Positions 1 to 6,701 of a stretch of 6,956 bases of DNA are shown piece by piece; position 1 is the stretch's first letter, and each line of letters starts with the position of its first letter. Source of the stretch: CAUZRD01 sp963582255 (GTDB taxonomy: Bacteria; Pseudomonadota; Alphaproteobacteria; Rhizobiales; TMED25); the NCBI GenBank assembly GCA_963582255.1, contig CAUZRD010000114.1, positions 1 to 6,956 of the forward strand, given 5' to 3'. The notes below the pieces were generated by a model. It searched no databases, was not told the DNA's origin, and was given only the letters and a program-made list of their open reading frames with translations. The translations under genes were made by a program, and so were the position numbers.

Positions 1-1986
1 GCACCTATCGCGGAAGTCATGGGACTTGACGATCCGATGTTCGATATAGGTGTTACGGCGAATCGACCAGACGCACTCGGCGTATACGGAGTTGCTCGTG
101 ATTTGGCCGCTGCCGGTATAGGTGAACTTAAGGACGATCAAGTGCCGCTGGTTACAGGTACATTTGCCTGTCCGGTCAATGTCACGATTGATCTTGATGG
201 TGACTCGGCAAAAAACTGCCCAGCATTTGCGCTGCGGTTGGTTCGCGGGATCAAAAATGGTCCTTCGCCCAAATGGATGCAGGATCGGTTGAGATCGGTT
301 GGGTTGCGCCCGATAAATGCGCTGGTCGATATCACCAACTATATTACGGTTGATCGGGCTAGGCCGTTACATGTGTTCGACGCATCCAAGATCACCGGTG
401 ATCTTGTGGTTCGTATGGCGCGGGATGGAGAAAATCTAAGCGCGCTTGACGGAAAAGATTACATGCTAACATCCCAGATGGTGTTGATAACGGATGATAA
501 GGGCCCGGTGTCGATTGCCGGTATCATGGGAGGTGCTGAGACTGGATGCACCGTGGATACAACTGATGTGCTGATCGAGAGCGCCTTGTGGAATCCGATT
601 AATATTGCAAAATCCGGCCGAACGCTTGGGCTTGAAAGTGACGCACGTTACCGCTTCGAACGTGGTGTTGATCCAGCATTTATGATGTTGGGCCTCGAGC
701 TTGCGACTGCCATGGTTCAGAAAATATGCGGCGGTGAGGCGTCCGAAGTTGTACTTTCTGGCAATGTCCCGGGTGCCACATCGATGATTGAATTTGATCC
801 AATGCAGGTCAAGCGGCTTTCCGGTATAGATATTCCTGTTCCCGAGATTAGATTAATTCTTGAAAATCTTGGGTTCTTAGTGACCGGTGTTGGCGATAAA
901 ATGCATGTTACACCGCCCACTTGGCGGCCAGATATTTCTGAGAATGCCTGTCTTGTGGAAGAAGTAGTACGCATTGCTGGTACAGATCGGCTGCCCTCGA
1001 CGCCTCTGCCTAGGCTTTCGTCGGTAGCGGGAGATATTTTGACCAAATCGCAAAAACGGGCAAGGCAGGCAAGGCGCGCTCTTGCGGGACGCGGAATGGT
1101 TGAAGCAATTACGTGGTCGTTTATTGCACATCAACATGCGGAAGTTTTTGGGGGAGGACAGGACGAACTTGAGTTGCTTAATCCAATTTCTTCTGAAATG
1201 AGCGCGATGCGGCCTGGTCTATTGCCTGGGTTGGTTGTTGCCACGCAGCGAAATGCCGATCGCGGTCTAACGGATCTTTGCCTGTTTGAAGTTGGACAAG
1301 CCTATCGCGGCATACGGCCTGAAGATCAGTATTTGGCTGCATCGGGAGTACGGCGTGGAAATGCACGTGTAATTGGAGCTGGGCGAGACTGGCGCGAGCA
1401 TTCTGCTGGAGTGAATGCCTTTGATGCTAAGGCCGATGCTCTGGGCGTGCTGGCGGCGCTTGGATTTAACACGGAAAAGTGCCGGATCACTCAGGATGCT
1501 CCCGCGTGGTTCCATCCTGGAAAGTCAGGGGTGGTACGGCTTGGTCCGAAGGTTGCACTCGCATATTTTGGCGAAATTCATCCTCGTGTTTTGCGCGATT
1601 TGGATGCTGGAGGCCCCATTGCGGCTTTTGAGGTCTTTGTCGACTCAATTCCCGAACCGCGTCAGAAGATGTCGCGTTCTCGTGGGCCACTTAAGGTATC
1701 TGATCTCATGCCGGTATCGCGTGATTTTGCCTTCGTTGTTGATAACGAAGTCGCGGCGGGCGATCTAATCCGGGCTGCAAAATCAGCTGATAAGTCACTT
1801 GTTTCCAGTGTACGCCTGTTTGATGTCTATGACGGTGTGAATGTTGGAGAGGGGCGTAAGTCATTGGCGATAGAGGTAATTCTCGCGCCGCAGGATAAGA
1901 CCCTCACTGATGAGGAAATCGAGGCTGTGGGCGCCAAGGTGGTGAAGCAGGTCGAAAAAGCAACTGGTGGCACGCTGCGAGGTTAA
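1..1986 (+). CDS. pheT: Phenylalanine-tRNA ligase beta subunit, 5'-truncated by window edge
   Basis: This is the beta chain of the cytoplasmic alpha2-beta2 phenylalanyl-tRNA synthetase, which charges tRNA-Phe; the beta chain carries the editing site and binds tRNA. The reading frame is open from base 1, giving 661 residues. Bacterial PheT is usually near 800, so about 140 N-terminal residues (most of the EMAP-like tRNA-binding domain) lie to the left. The ATG at 19 is internal, not the start. Visible parts are the family landmark ANRPDALGVYGVARDLA (residues 20-36), the B3/B4 editing domain (about 60-240, with GLRPINALVDITNY and the SDARYRFERGVDP segment), the B5 domain (about 262-340, with PPTWRPDI and the acidic LVEEVVRIAG helix), the catalytic-like core (about 345-545, with MRPGLLPGL), and a C-terminal FDX-ACB anticodon-binding domain (about 567-661, starting SDLMPVSRDFAFVVD). 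pheS is expected just upstream, outside the window. Nothing looks broken. The stop is TAA. Confidence 0.97.
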   Translation, partial: APIAEVMGLDDPMFDIGVTANRPDALGVYGVARDLAAAGIGELKDDQVPLVTGTFACPVNVTIDLDGDSAKNCPAFALRLVRGIKNGPSPKWMQDRLRSVGLRPINALVDITNYITVDRARPLHVFDASKITGDLVVRMARDGENLSALDGKDYMLTSQMVLITDDKGPVSIAGIMGGAETGCTVDTTDVLIESALWNPINIAKSGRTLGLESDARYRFERGVDPAFMMLGLELATAMVQKICGGEASEVVLSGNVPGATSMIEFDPMQVKRLSGIDIPVPEIRLILENLGFLVTGVGDKMHVTPPTWRPDISENACLVEEVVRIAGTDRLPSTPLPRLSSVAGDILTKSQKRARQARRALAGRGMVEAITWSFIAHQHAEVFGGGQDELELLNPISSEMSAMRPGLLPGLVVATQRNADRGLTDLCLFEVGQAYRGIRPEDQYLAASGVRRGNARVIGAGRDWREHSAGVNAFDAKADALGVLAALGFNTEKCRITQDAPAWFHPGKSGVVRLGPKVALAYFGEIHPRVLRDLDAGGPIAAFEVFVDSIPEPRQKMSRSRGPLKVSDLMPVSRDFAFVVDNEVAAGDLIRAAKSADKSLVSSVRLFDVYDGVNVGEGRKSLAIEVILAPQDKTLTDEEIEAVGAKVVKQVEKATGGTLRG

Positions 1987-2007
1987 TTCTCTGCCAGAAT
2001 CAAGTGT

Positions 2008-2027
2008 TAACGGTTGATCAAGCGTTA
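2008..2027. repeat. Imperfect 20-bp palindrome at the pheT/mbfA convergent junction
   Basis: The sequence TAACGGTTGATCAAGCGTTA is self-complementary except for one G/G pair, and is centred on a perfect TTGATCAA core. It lies between the two convergent genes and includes the mbfA stop codon (TGA on the minus strand, 2020-2018). As RNA it could fold into a short stem with a GATC loop from either strand, so a weak bidirectional terminator is possible. No T-tract follows on either side, so this is not a standard intrinsic terminator. A protein-binding site is the other option. Confidence 0.4.
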
Positions 2028-2989
2028 CCTATCAATATGCCTGCACCAAACACCAAAAGCCCGCCAACAACAATTTGGAACGCAGCAGTAAGGAACGCTG
2101 TATCCATATATTTGTAGCGGATATATGAAATTGCCCCCAACTCGAGCACTACAACTCCGATCGCAAGCCAAGTGGCGAGCCAGAAATCGGCTAGCAAATA
2201 GGGTAGCGTATGCCCAATTCCACCAATCGCTGTCATCAGGCCAGAGGCAACCCCACGAATCCATGGAGAACCTCGTCCCGTAAGGGTGCCATCATCAGAA
2301 AGAGCTTCGGCAAATCCCATAGAGATGCCGGCACCAACGGATGCAGCAATGCCGACGAGGAATGTCTCGTGGGTGCTTTGCGTGGCAAATGCGGCTGCAA
2401 ATAGTGGCGCCAATGTTGATACAGAGCCATCCATTAGCCCCGCCAAGCCTGGTTGGACGATCTGGAGTAAAAATAATTTTCGCTCCATGCGCCGTTCGGT
2501 TGAAATAGCCTCGTCAGTCAGGTGGGTCTCGCCAAGCTCTTCGGCCAGGGTCACATGATTACGCTCTGCCTCGGCTAAATCTCCAAGTAATTTCCGGGTT
2601 GAGGCATCGGTCGAACGTTCGGCGGCACGCAAGTAAAAACGCCGCGCTTCTACTTCCATCAGTTGAGCTTGCTCACGGATTTTCTCAATGCCGAGGCCGC
2701 GCATCATCCAGAACGGCCTCCGCTGGACAAATCCGCGCACATCTTGTCGACGCACAAAAGGAATAGATTCGCCAAATTTTTCGCGGTGTAGATCGATCAG
2801 AAGCCGGCGGTGCTCATTTTCTTCTGCCGCCATTTCATCAAACAGCTCAGCCGAAGCACCAAAATCTGATCTGAGAGCATCAGCATAGGTGGCGAAGATG
2901 CGGCTGTCTTCCTCTTCAGCTGCAATGGCCAGCGCGATAACTTCCTGTTCCGATAAGTCGGAAAAACTTCGTTTGCCAAATCCGAGCAT
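2018..2989 (-). CDS. mbfA: Membrane-bound ferritin MbfA: rubrerythrin/ferritin-like domain fused to VIT1/CCC1 transporter
   Basis: This is an inner-membrane protein of 323 residues. In the known family (Bradyrhizobium and Agrobacterium MbfA) it exports ferrous iron and protects against iron and peroxide stress; that function is inferred here by homology. The soluble N-terminal ferritin-like domain spans about residues 8-160. Its likely di-iron ligands are the acidic cluster AEEED near 24-28, E57xxH60 (EENEH), E112/E114 (MEVEARRFY) and E142xxH145 (EAERNH). The C-terminal VIT1/CCC1 domain spans about 168-323 and has several hydrophobic helices, with the hallmark GLMDGSVSTLAPLFAAAFA and GAGISMGFAEALSDDG. 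The start is set at ATG 2989, because a GAGAG element sits five bases upstream. A GTG at 2995 would add two residues but has no binding site in front of it. The gene converges on pheT and diverges from lepA, so it is probably monocistronic. In relatives it is regulated by Irr; I could not match an Irr box here. Confidence 0.95.
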   Translation of the reverse strand: MLGFGKRSFSDLSEQEVIALAIAAEEEDSRIFATYADALRSDFGASAELFDEMAAEENEHRRLLIDLHREKFGESIPFVRRQDVRGFVQRRPFWMMRGLGIEKIREQAQLMEVEARRFYLRAAERSTDASTRKLLGDLAEAERNHVTLAEELGETHLTDEAISTERRMERKLFLLQIVQPGLAGLMDGSVSTLAPLFAAAFATQSTHETFLVGIAASVGAGISMGFAEALSDDGTLTGRGSPWIRGVASGLMTAIGGIGHTLPYLLADFWLATWLAIGVVVLELGAISYIRYKYMDTAFLTAAFQIVVGGLLVFGAGILIGNA

Positions 2990-2994
2990 ACTCA

Positions 2995-2999
2995 CTCTC
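2995..2999 (-). promoter_or_regulatory. Ribosome binding site that decides the mbfA start
   Basis: On the minus strand GAGAG is followed by five bases (TGAGT) and then ATG at 2989. The competing GTG codon at 2995 overlaps this element and has only an AT-rich stretch plus CGAGA directly against it, so ATG 2989 is the better start. Confidence 0.5.
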
Positions 3000-3010
3000 G
3001 ATTGTTGTAG

Positions 3011-3027
3011 AGTAGTTATAGTCTACT
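3011..3027. promoter_or_regulatory. Candidate operator upstream of mbfA (inverted repeat AGTAG-N7-CTACT)
   Basis: A perfect 5-bp inverted repeat, AGTAG and CTACT, is separated by seven bases (TTATAGT). It sits 22-38 bases upstream of the mbfA start codon, where an operator overlapping the promoter or early transcript would be expected. It does not match the Irr or Fur consensus as I know them. The arms are short, so chance occurrence is possible. Confidence 0.3.
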
Positions 3028-3280
3028 ATTTAGTGGCGTGTGCGCATGTATACAATATATCAAGCCGCATTGTTGTAGCCCAAAGCTGATCAGAATTGGG
3101 AGTGAGGATTATAACAATTTTGGCGAATGCTGCATGCAATAATTATCATGTTCACCAGTGCCGGTATGACCAATACAATAGACTGAAATATTTTGTGTTG
3201 GACTACCCCCAATGCTTCCCCGACACTCGTATCGCACGCGATTTATCATCATAATTTTACGCTATCGACGCCTCAGCCAT

Positions 3281-3308
3281 TTAACAGTTGAACTGGTGAT
3301 GTTATCTA
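3281..3308 (+). promoter_or_regulatory. Weak candidate promoter for a leaderless lepA transcript
   Basis: TTAACA at 3281-3286 and TATCTA at 3303-3308 are 16 bases apart, and the second hexamer ends six bases before the lepA ATG. Transcription would then begin at or next to the start codon. This fits the absence of any Shine-Dalgarno sequence in front of lepA. The hexamers match the sigma-70 consensus only partly (the -10 about three of six), so the call is tentative. Confidence 0.22.
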
Positions 3309-3314
3309 GCCGCC

Positions 3315-5114
3315 ATGGTTCAGCAATCACATATTCGAAATTTCTCTATTATTGCGCACATAGATCATGGCAAATCGACGCTAGCTGATCGCCTAATTCA
3401 GACCACTGGAGGTTTGAGTGAACGCGAAATGCGCGAGCAAGTGCTCGATTCTATGGATCTTGAGCGGGAGCGAGGAATTACTATCAAAGCTCATGCTGTA
3501 AGCCTTGATTACACTGCTAATGACGGTGAAACATATATTTTAAACATTATGGATACCCCCGGACATGTTGATTTTGCTTATGAGGTCAACAGGTCTCTTG
3601 CTGCATGTGAGGGGTCATTGTTGGTCGTGGATGCAAGTCAGGGAGTCGAAGCGCAAACGCTCGCCAATGTCTATCAGGCGATAGAAAACGATCATGAGAT
3701 TGTCCCGGTTCTGAACAAGATTGATCTACCTGCTGCAGAGCCGGGCCGGGTGCGCCAGCAAATAGAGGATGTGATCGGGCTGGATGCAAGTGATGCCATT
3801 GAGGTTTCAGCAAAGACCGGAATCGGCATTGATGAGGTTCTCGAAGCGATAGTGTGCCGATTGCCAGCTCCGGCAGGTGATCCAGACGCGACGCTCAAGG
3901 CCCTGTTGGTTGATTCATGGTACGATTCCTATCTTGGAGTTGTTGTTCTTGTGCGGGTGTTTGACGGCACTCTAACCAAAGGACAGCGGGTTAAGCTGAT
4001 GTCGACCAATACGGTTCATCAGATAGAGCGGGTTGGGATTTTCAAGCCGAAGGAGCATCTAGTGGATGTGCTCGGCCCCGGTCAGATCGGATTTTTTACT
4101 GGTTCGATCAAACAGGTGGCAGATACTAGGGTTGGCGATACGATCACAGATGAACGCCGCCCTGCAACTGAGCCTCTTGCAGGCTTCAAGCCATCGCAGC
4201 CGGTTGTGTTTTGCGGCCTTTTCCCGGTTGATGCCGCACAATTTGATGATTTACGCGAAGCGACCGCGCGATTGCGACTTAATGATGCCAGTTTCGAATT
4301 TGAGATGGAAACGTCCGCTGCGCTTGGTCTTGGATTTCGGTGCGGGTTTTTGGGTCTTCTGCATCTTGAAATCATCCGCGAACGGCTCGAACGCGAATTT
4401 AATCTTGATCTTATCACGACTGCACCGAGCGTCATTTATCATATGCATCTGACAGATGGAAAAATGACGGCCATGCATAATCCGGCCGATATGCCTGACG
4501 TGATGCGGATAGCGCACATTGATGAACCGTGGATTGAGGCAACAATTCTGGTGCCAGATGATTATTTGGGGGCAGTGCTTAAATTATGTGAGGAACGCCG
4601 GGGCATTCAGCGAGACCTGACCTATGCTGGCTCGCGCGCGATGGTGATCTATGAGCTGCCGCTCAATGAAGTTGTGTTCGATTTTTATGATCGTCTGAAA
4701 TCAGTGTCGCGTGGATATGCTAGTTTTGACTATCATATCACCGAATACCGTGAAGGCAATCTGGTGCGTTTGCAGATACGGGTGAATGATGAGGCGGTGG
4801 ACGCCCTAGCCATCATTGTTCATCGCTCGCAGGCTGAGGCGCGCGGACGTATCATGTGTGAAAAACTTAAAGAGCTCATTCCCCGTCATCTGTTTAAGAT
4901 CCCTATACAGGCTGCCATCGGCGGGAGGATTATCGCGCGTGAAACTATAGCGGCGATGCGTAAGGATGTGACGGCCAAATGCTATGGGGGAGATGTGACG
5001 CGTAAACGCAAACTTCTTGAAAAACAAAAGTCTGGTAAAAAGAAAATGCGTCAGTTTGGTAGGGTAGAAATTCCGCAAGAAGCATTTGTGGCAGCACTTA
5101 AAACCGATGTGTAG
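3315..5114 (+). CDS. lepA: Elongation factor 4 (LepA), ribosome-associated translational GTPase
   Basis: LepA/EF4 is a GTPase that binds the 70S ribosome; it was proposed as a back-translocase and is also linked to 30S biogenesis and initiation. The 599 residues match the family's normal length of about 600. All G motifs are present: the P-loop AHIDHGKST (14-22, with the alanine usual for LepA), switch I RERGITIK (51-58), DTPGH (80-84, with the catalytic-type H84), NKID (134-137) and SAKTG (165-169). The beta-barrel domain II follows at about 190-285, then the EF-G-like domain III with RCGFLGLLHLEI, a domain V-like region, and the LepA-specific C-terminal domain (about 485-599, with AKCYGGDVTRKRKLLEKQK). 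The C-terminal half reads like alphaproteobacterial LepA. ATG 3315 is the only sensible start: an in-frame stop lies at 3297-3299. No clear Shine-Dalgarno sequence precedes it. lepB does not follow, unlike the lepA-lepB arrangement of enterobacteria. Confidence 0.98.
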   Translation: MVQQSHIRNFSIIAHIDHGKSTLADRLIQTTGGLSEREMREQVLDSMDLERERGITIKAHAVSLDYTANDGETYILNIMDTPGHVDFAYEVNRSLAACEGSLLVVDASQGVEAQTLANVYQAIENDHEIVPVLNKIDLPAAEPGRVRQQIEDVIGLDASDAIEVSAKTGIGIDEVLEAIVCRLPAPAGDPDATLKALLVDSWYDSYLGVVVLVRVFDGTLTKGQRVKLMSTNTVHQIERVGIFKPKEHLVDVLGPGQIGFFTGSIKQVADTRVGDTITDERRPATEPLAGFKPSQPVVFCGLFPVDAAQFDDLREATARLRLNDASFEFEMETSAALGLGFRCGFLGLLHLEIIRERLEREFNLDLITTAPSVIYHMHLTDGKMTAMHNPADMPDVMRIAHIDEPWIEATILVPDDYLGAVLKLCEERRGIQRDLTYAGSRAMVIYELPLNEVVFDFYDRLKSVSRGYASFDYHITEYREGNLVRLQIRVNDEAVDALAIIVHRSQAEARGRIMCEKLKELIPRHLFKIPIQAAIGGRIIARETIAAMRKDVTAKCYGGDVTRKRKLLEKQKSGKKKMRQFGRVEIPQEAFVAALKTDV

Positions 5115-5150
5115 TCCGGTAGTGGAAGAGCTGGTATGTTCCGTATGACT

Positions 5151-5180
5151 TTGAATGTACTAGTATTTGAGTAAGAAAAT
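5151..5180 (+). promoter_or_regulatory. Candidate sigma-70 promoter in front of mepA
   Basis: TTGAAT (5151-5156) and GAAAAT (5175-5180) are 18 bases apart; each matches four of six consensus positions. Transcription would start near 5187, leaving only a few bases before either possible mepA start codon. If real, mepA has its own promoter and a very short leader. Otherwise it would be read through from lepA, since no terminator is visible after lepA. Confidence 0.3.
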
Positions 5181-5198
5181 CATTGATTAGTGGCCCCT

Positions 5199-6056
5199 AT
5201 GCGTATTTTAGAGCTGGTGTTTATATTTACCTGTTTCCTCGGATCAACCGGGGTTGTGGCGGCGCATCCAGCAAAGAAGTTGTTTGGAGTTCAGGTTGCC
5301 TCGGCAGCTCTGGAGCCTGCGCCGGTTGGATCTTATGCCAAGGGGTGTCTTGCCGGAGGTCAGCCATTAGCCCAGAACGGTCCAAATTATCAGGTGATGC
5401 GTTTGTCGCGAAACCGATATTGGGGACACCCGGTCTTGATCAATTACATTGAAAAAATAGCCACAGCAGCGCACGAAGAAGGTTGGCGGGGTCTGATGGT
5501 TGGCGATATGTCCCAGCCGCGTGGTGGACCGATGTTGACCGGCCATACGAGTCATCAGATTGGGCTGGATGCTGACATCTGGCTAAAGCCGATGCCCGCG
5601 AAGATCATGAGCGAGTATGAACGCGAAAATGTTAGCGCGGTATCGATGCTGAATGAAGCGCTAACTGAAATAAATACTAATCAATGGACGCAGATACACG
5701 GAGAGTTGATCAGGCAGGCAGCGCTGCCGTCGGAGGTCGCACGTATTTTTGTGCATCCGGTGATAAAGAGGGAGTTATGCAGAACAGCTGTAAATGACCG
5801 CTCCTGGCTGCGAAAAATTAGATCATGGTGGGGGCATCATTATCATTTTCACGTTCGTTTAGCCTGTCCAAATGGAGCTAGGGAGTGCATTGATCAAGCT
5901 GCACCACCACCAGGGGATGGCTGTGGAGCGGAGCTGAAATCGTGGTTAAACAAGGCAAAAAAACCGACCAAACCAAGCCTGCCAATAAAAAAGAAGCGCG
6001 ATCTTATGATTGCTGATTTGCCGGCTTCATGCCGGGCAGTTTTGGCCACGCCCTAA
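5199..6056 (+). CDS. mepA: Penicillin-insensitive murein endopeptidase (peptidase family M74), secreted
   Basis: MepA is a periplasmic zinc peptidase that cuts D-alanyl-meso-DAP cross-links in peptidoglycan. The 285-residue product starts with a signal peptide (R2, hydrophobic core, then VAA at 20-22 before HPAKK). The first metal motif is GHTSHQIGLDADI (residues 115-127), where H119 and D126 match the E. coli ligands H113 and D120. The second is WGHHYHFHVR (211-220), where H218 matches H211 and H213 and H216 match the conserved active-site histidines. The six mature cysteines (50, 194, 223, 230, 242, 278) keep the pairing spacing of E. coli MepA: 223-230 and 194-242 have identical separations. 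The tail has a Lys/Pro-rich linker and then ADLPASCRAVL, the context of the last cysteine. ATG 5199 is preferred because it puts a short basic n-region before the signal core. GTG 5190 would add three residues and directly follows an in-frame stop. Neither start has a good ribosome binding site. Confidence 0.95.
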   Translation: MRILELVFIFTCFLGSTGVVAAHPAKKLFGVQVASAALEPAPVGSYAKGCLAGGQPLAQNGPNYQVMRLSRNRYWGHPVLINYIEKIATAAHEEGWRGLMVGDMSQPRGGPMLTGHTSHQIGLDADIWLKPMPAKIMSEYERENVSAVSMLNEALTEINTNQWTQIHGELIRQAALPSEVARIFVHPVIKRELCRTAVNDRSWLRKIRSWWGHHYHFHVRLACPNGARECIDQAAPPPGDGCGAELKSWLNKAKKPTKPSLPIKKKRDLMIADLPASCRAVLATP

Positions 6057-6066
6057 CACATTTTTT
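6020..6066 (+). terminator. Possible intrinsic terminator at the 3' end of mepA
   Basis: CCGGC (6021-6025), loop TTCAT and GCCGG (6031-6035) form a 5-bp GC hairpin inside the last codons of mepA, followed after five bases by TTTT. A second, looser pairing, GGGC (6034-6037) with GCCC (6050-6053), is followed after seven bases by a run of six T at 6061-6066. Neither is ideal and they share bases, so they would be alternatives. The position between mepA and a convergent gene makes a terminator plausible. Confidence 0.35.
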
Positions 6067-6161
6067 ATCGAAGTTTGGTATGGCGTGCGGGTGGTGGCGG
6101 GTAGCCTTATCTGAGGTTGGTTTAGGTGATTGTCGGCTATGTGGTTACGCGTGCTAATGGG

Positions 6162-6476
6162 CTAATACCAGGCGGCTGGTCTGATTTTCTGGCGGGGGCG
6201 TCCGATAATGACAAATATCAGACTTAAGACTAGTGCAACAGCGAAGGTCGGCCATTCAAGAATGGTTTGAATGATAGGATCCCAGAGATAGGGATGCAGA
6301 TAACGCTGAACCATCGCTTGGGCACCATTCAGGCTGGCGTGGTCCAGATCATACCAAACCTGACCTAACTGACTGAGTAGCAATTCGTTGGCTGCGATGG
6401 TGCGGGCTCCATCGGCGATCAAAAATCCCAGCCCGACAAGAAAGAGGATGTATCCGACAAGACGAAATAGGATCAT
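6162..6476 (-). CDS. Small two-helix inner-membrane protein of unknown function
   Basis: The predicted product has 104 residues. The first membrane segment is at about 3-22 (FRLVGYILFLVGLGFLIADG) and the second at about 68-86 (WPTFAVALVLSLIFVIIG), ending in a basic RPRQK tail that would favour the cytoplasm. Between them is a soluble loop of about 45 residues with a conserved-looking segment, SLNGAQAMVQRYLHPYLWDPII. I recall similar small proteins in alphaproteobacteria, sometimes labelled hypothetical or loosely as PetM-like, but no function is established and I do not assign one. The frame extends to ATG 6506, but a GGAG element six bases before ATG 6476 marks the latter as the start; the ten extra residues (MPWNAQLELQ) would be the untranslated leader. 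It converges on mepA with 105 bases between stops and diverges from the tRNA gene. Confidence 0.8.
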   Translation of the reverse strand: MILFRLVGYILFLVGLGFLIADGARTIAANELLLSQLGQVWYDLDHASLNGAQAMVQRYLHPYLWDPIIQTILEWPTFAVALVLSLIFVIIGRPRQKIRPAAWY

Positions 6477-6482
6477 TTGTAG

Positions 6483-6486
6483 CTCC
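6483..6486 (-). promoter_or_regulatory. Ribosome binding site that sets the start of the small membrane protein
   Basis: On the minus strand GGAG is followed by CTACAA and then ATG at 6476, an ideal six-base spacing. This is the clearest Shine-Dalgarno sequence in the window and rules in the shorter start over ATG 6506. Confidence 0.75.
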
Positions 6487-6647
6487 AGTTGTGCATTCCA
6501 TGGCATGGTTGGACGGCGAAGTGTCTACAGGTTGTCAGCTTGCGGGACAATCAGCGTTGATAAATTGTACGGTGTTATGCAACAGAAGCCGATGTGGGTA
6601 GGGGCTGTCTTCGGGTATTGGTGATTGAATGCGTTTGCCATGGCTCT

Positions 6648-6676
6648 TGCATGCGATACGGCGTCGGCGATATATC
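6648..6676 (+). promoter_or_regulatory. Candidate promoter for tRNA-Ser
   Basis: TTGCAT (6648-6653) and TATATC (6671-6676) are separated by 17 bases, about 50 bases upstream of the mature tRNA. The -10 hexamer matches four of six positions and the -35 three of six, with a C before the TTG as alphaproteobacterial promoters favour. An alternative -10, TATACT at 6680-6685, lacks a partner at proper spacing. The -10 lies within a perfect 12-bp palindrome, GCGATATATCGC (6667-6678). Confidence 0.3.
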
Positions 6677-6701
6677 GCTTATACTGTTGTTTATGCGGAC
6701 G

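Larger units (their letters stand above)
2990..3314. other. Divergent intergenic region between mbfA and lepA, no gene
   Basis: About 325 bases without a credible coding region; the short open frames here show no recognisable protein and cross into neighbouring genes in the wrong frame. It must hold the promoters of both flanking genes. Visible elements are an inverted repeat near mbfA (3011-3027), a 10-base direct repeat ATTGTTGTAG at 3001-3010 and 3069-3078, the 8-bp palindrome TGCATGCA at 3131-3138, and two copies of TTATCAT at 3143-3149 and 3243-3249, exactly 100 bases apart in AT-rich context. For mbfA a loose minus-strand promoter can be drawn as TTGTAT, 17 bases, TAAATA, but it matches consensus poorly. 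No small RNA or riboswitch was recognised. Confidence 0.6.

Noticed and set aside
1415..1768. 117-codon overlapping open frame inside pheT, and similar long shadows inside lepA
   Set aside because: These lie in alternative frames of strongly conserved genes, show no domain or ribosome binding site, and are expected by chance.
19..1986. pheT as a complete gene starting at ATG 19
   Set aside because: The frame is open to base 1 and the product lacks the N-terminal tRNA-binding domain, so the ATG is internal and the gene is cut by the window edge.
3027..3060. Plus-strand promoter with TACAAT (3051-3056) for lepA
   Set aside because: The -10 is good, but no convincing -35 lies at the right distance, and it is about 260 bases from lepA. 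It cannot be excluded but is not supported.
5112..5150. Terminator after lepA
   Set aside because: Only GGAA/TTCC and ACCG/CGGT pairings with long loops and no T-run are found; these are too weak to call.
6477..6506. Ten-residue N-terminal extension of the small membrane protein from ATG 6506
   Set aside because: The extension covers the GGAG ribosome binding site of ATG 6476, and the first membrane helix begins right after the shorter start.
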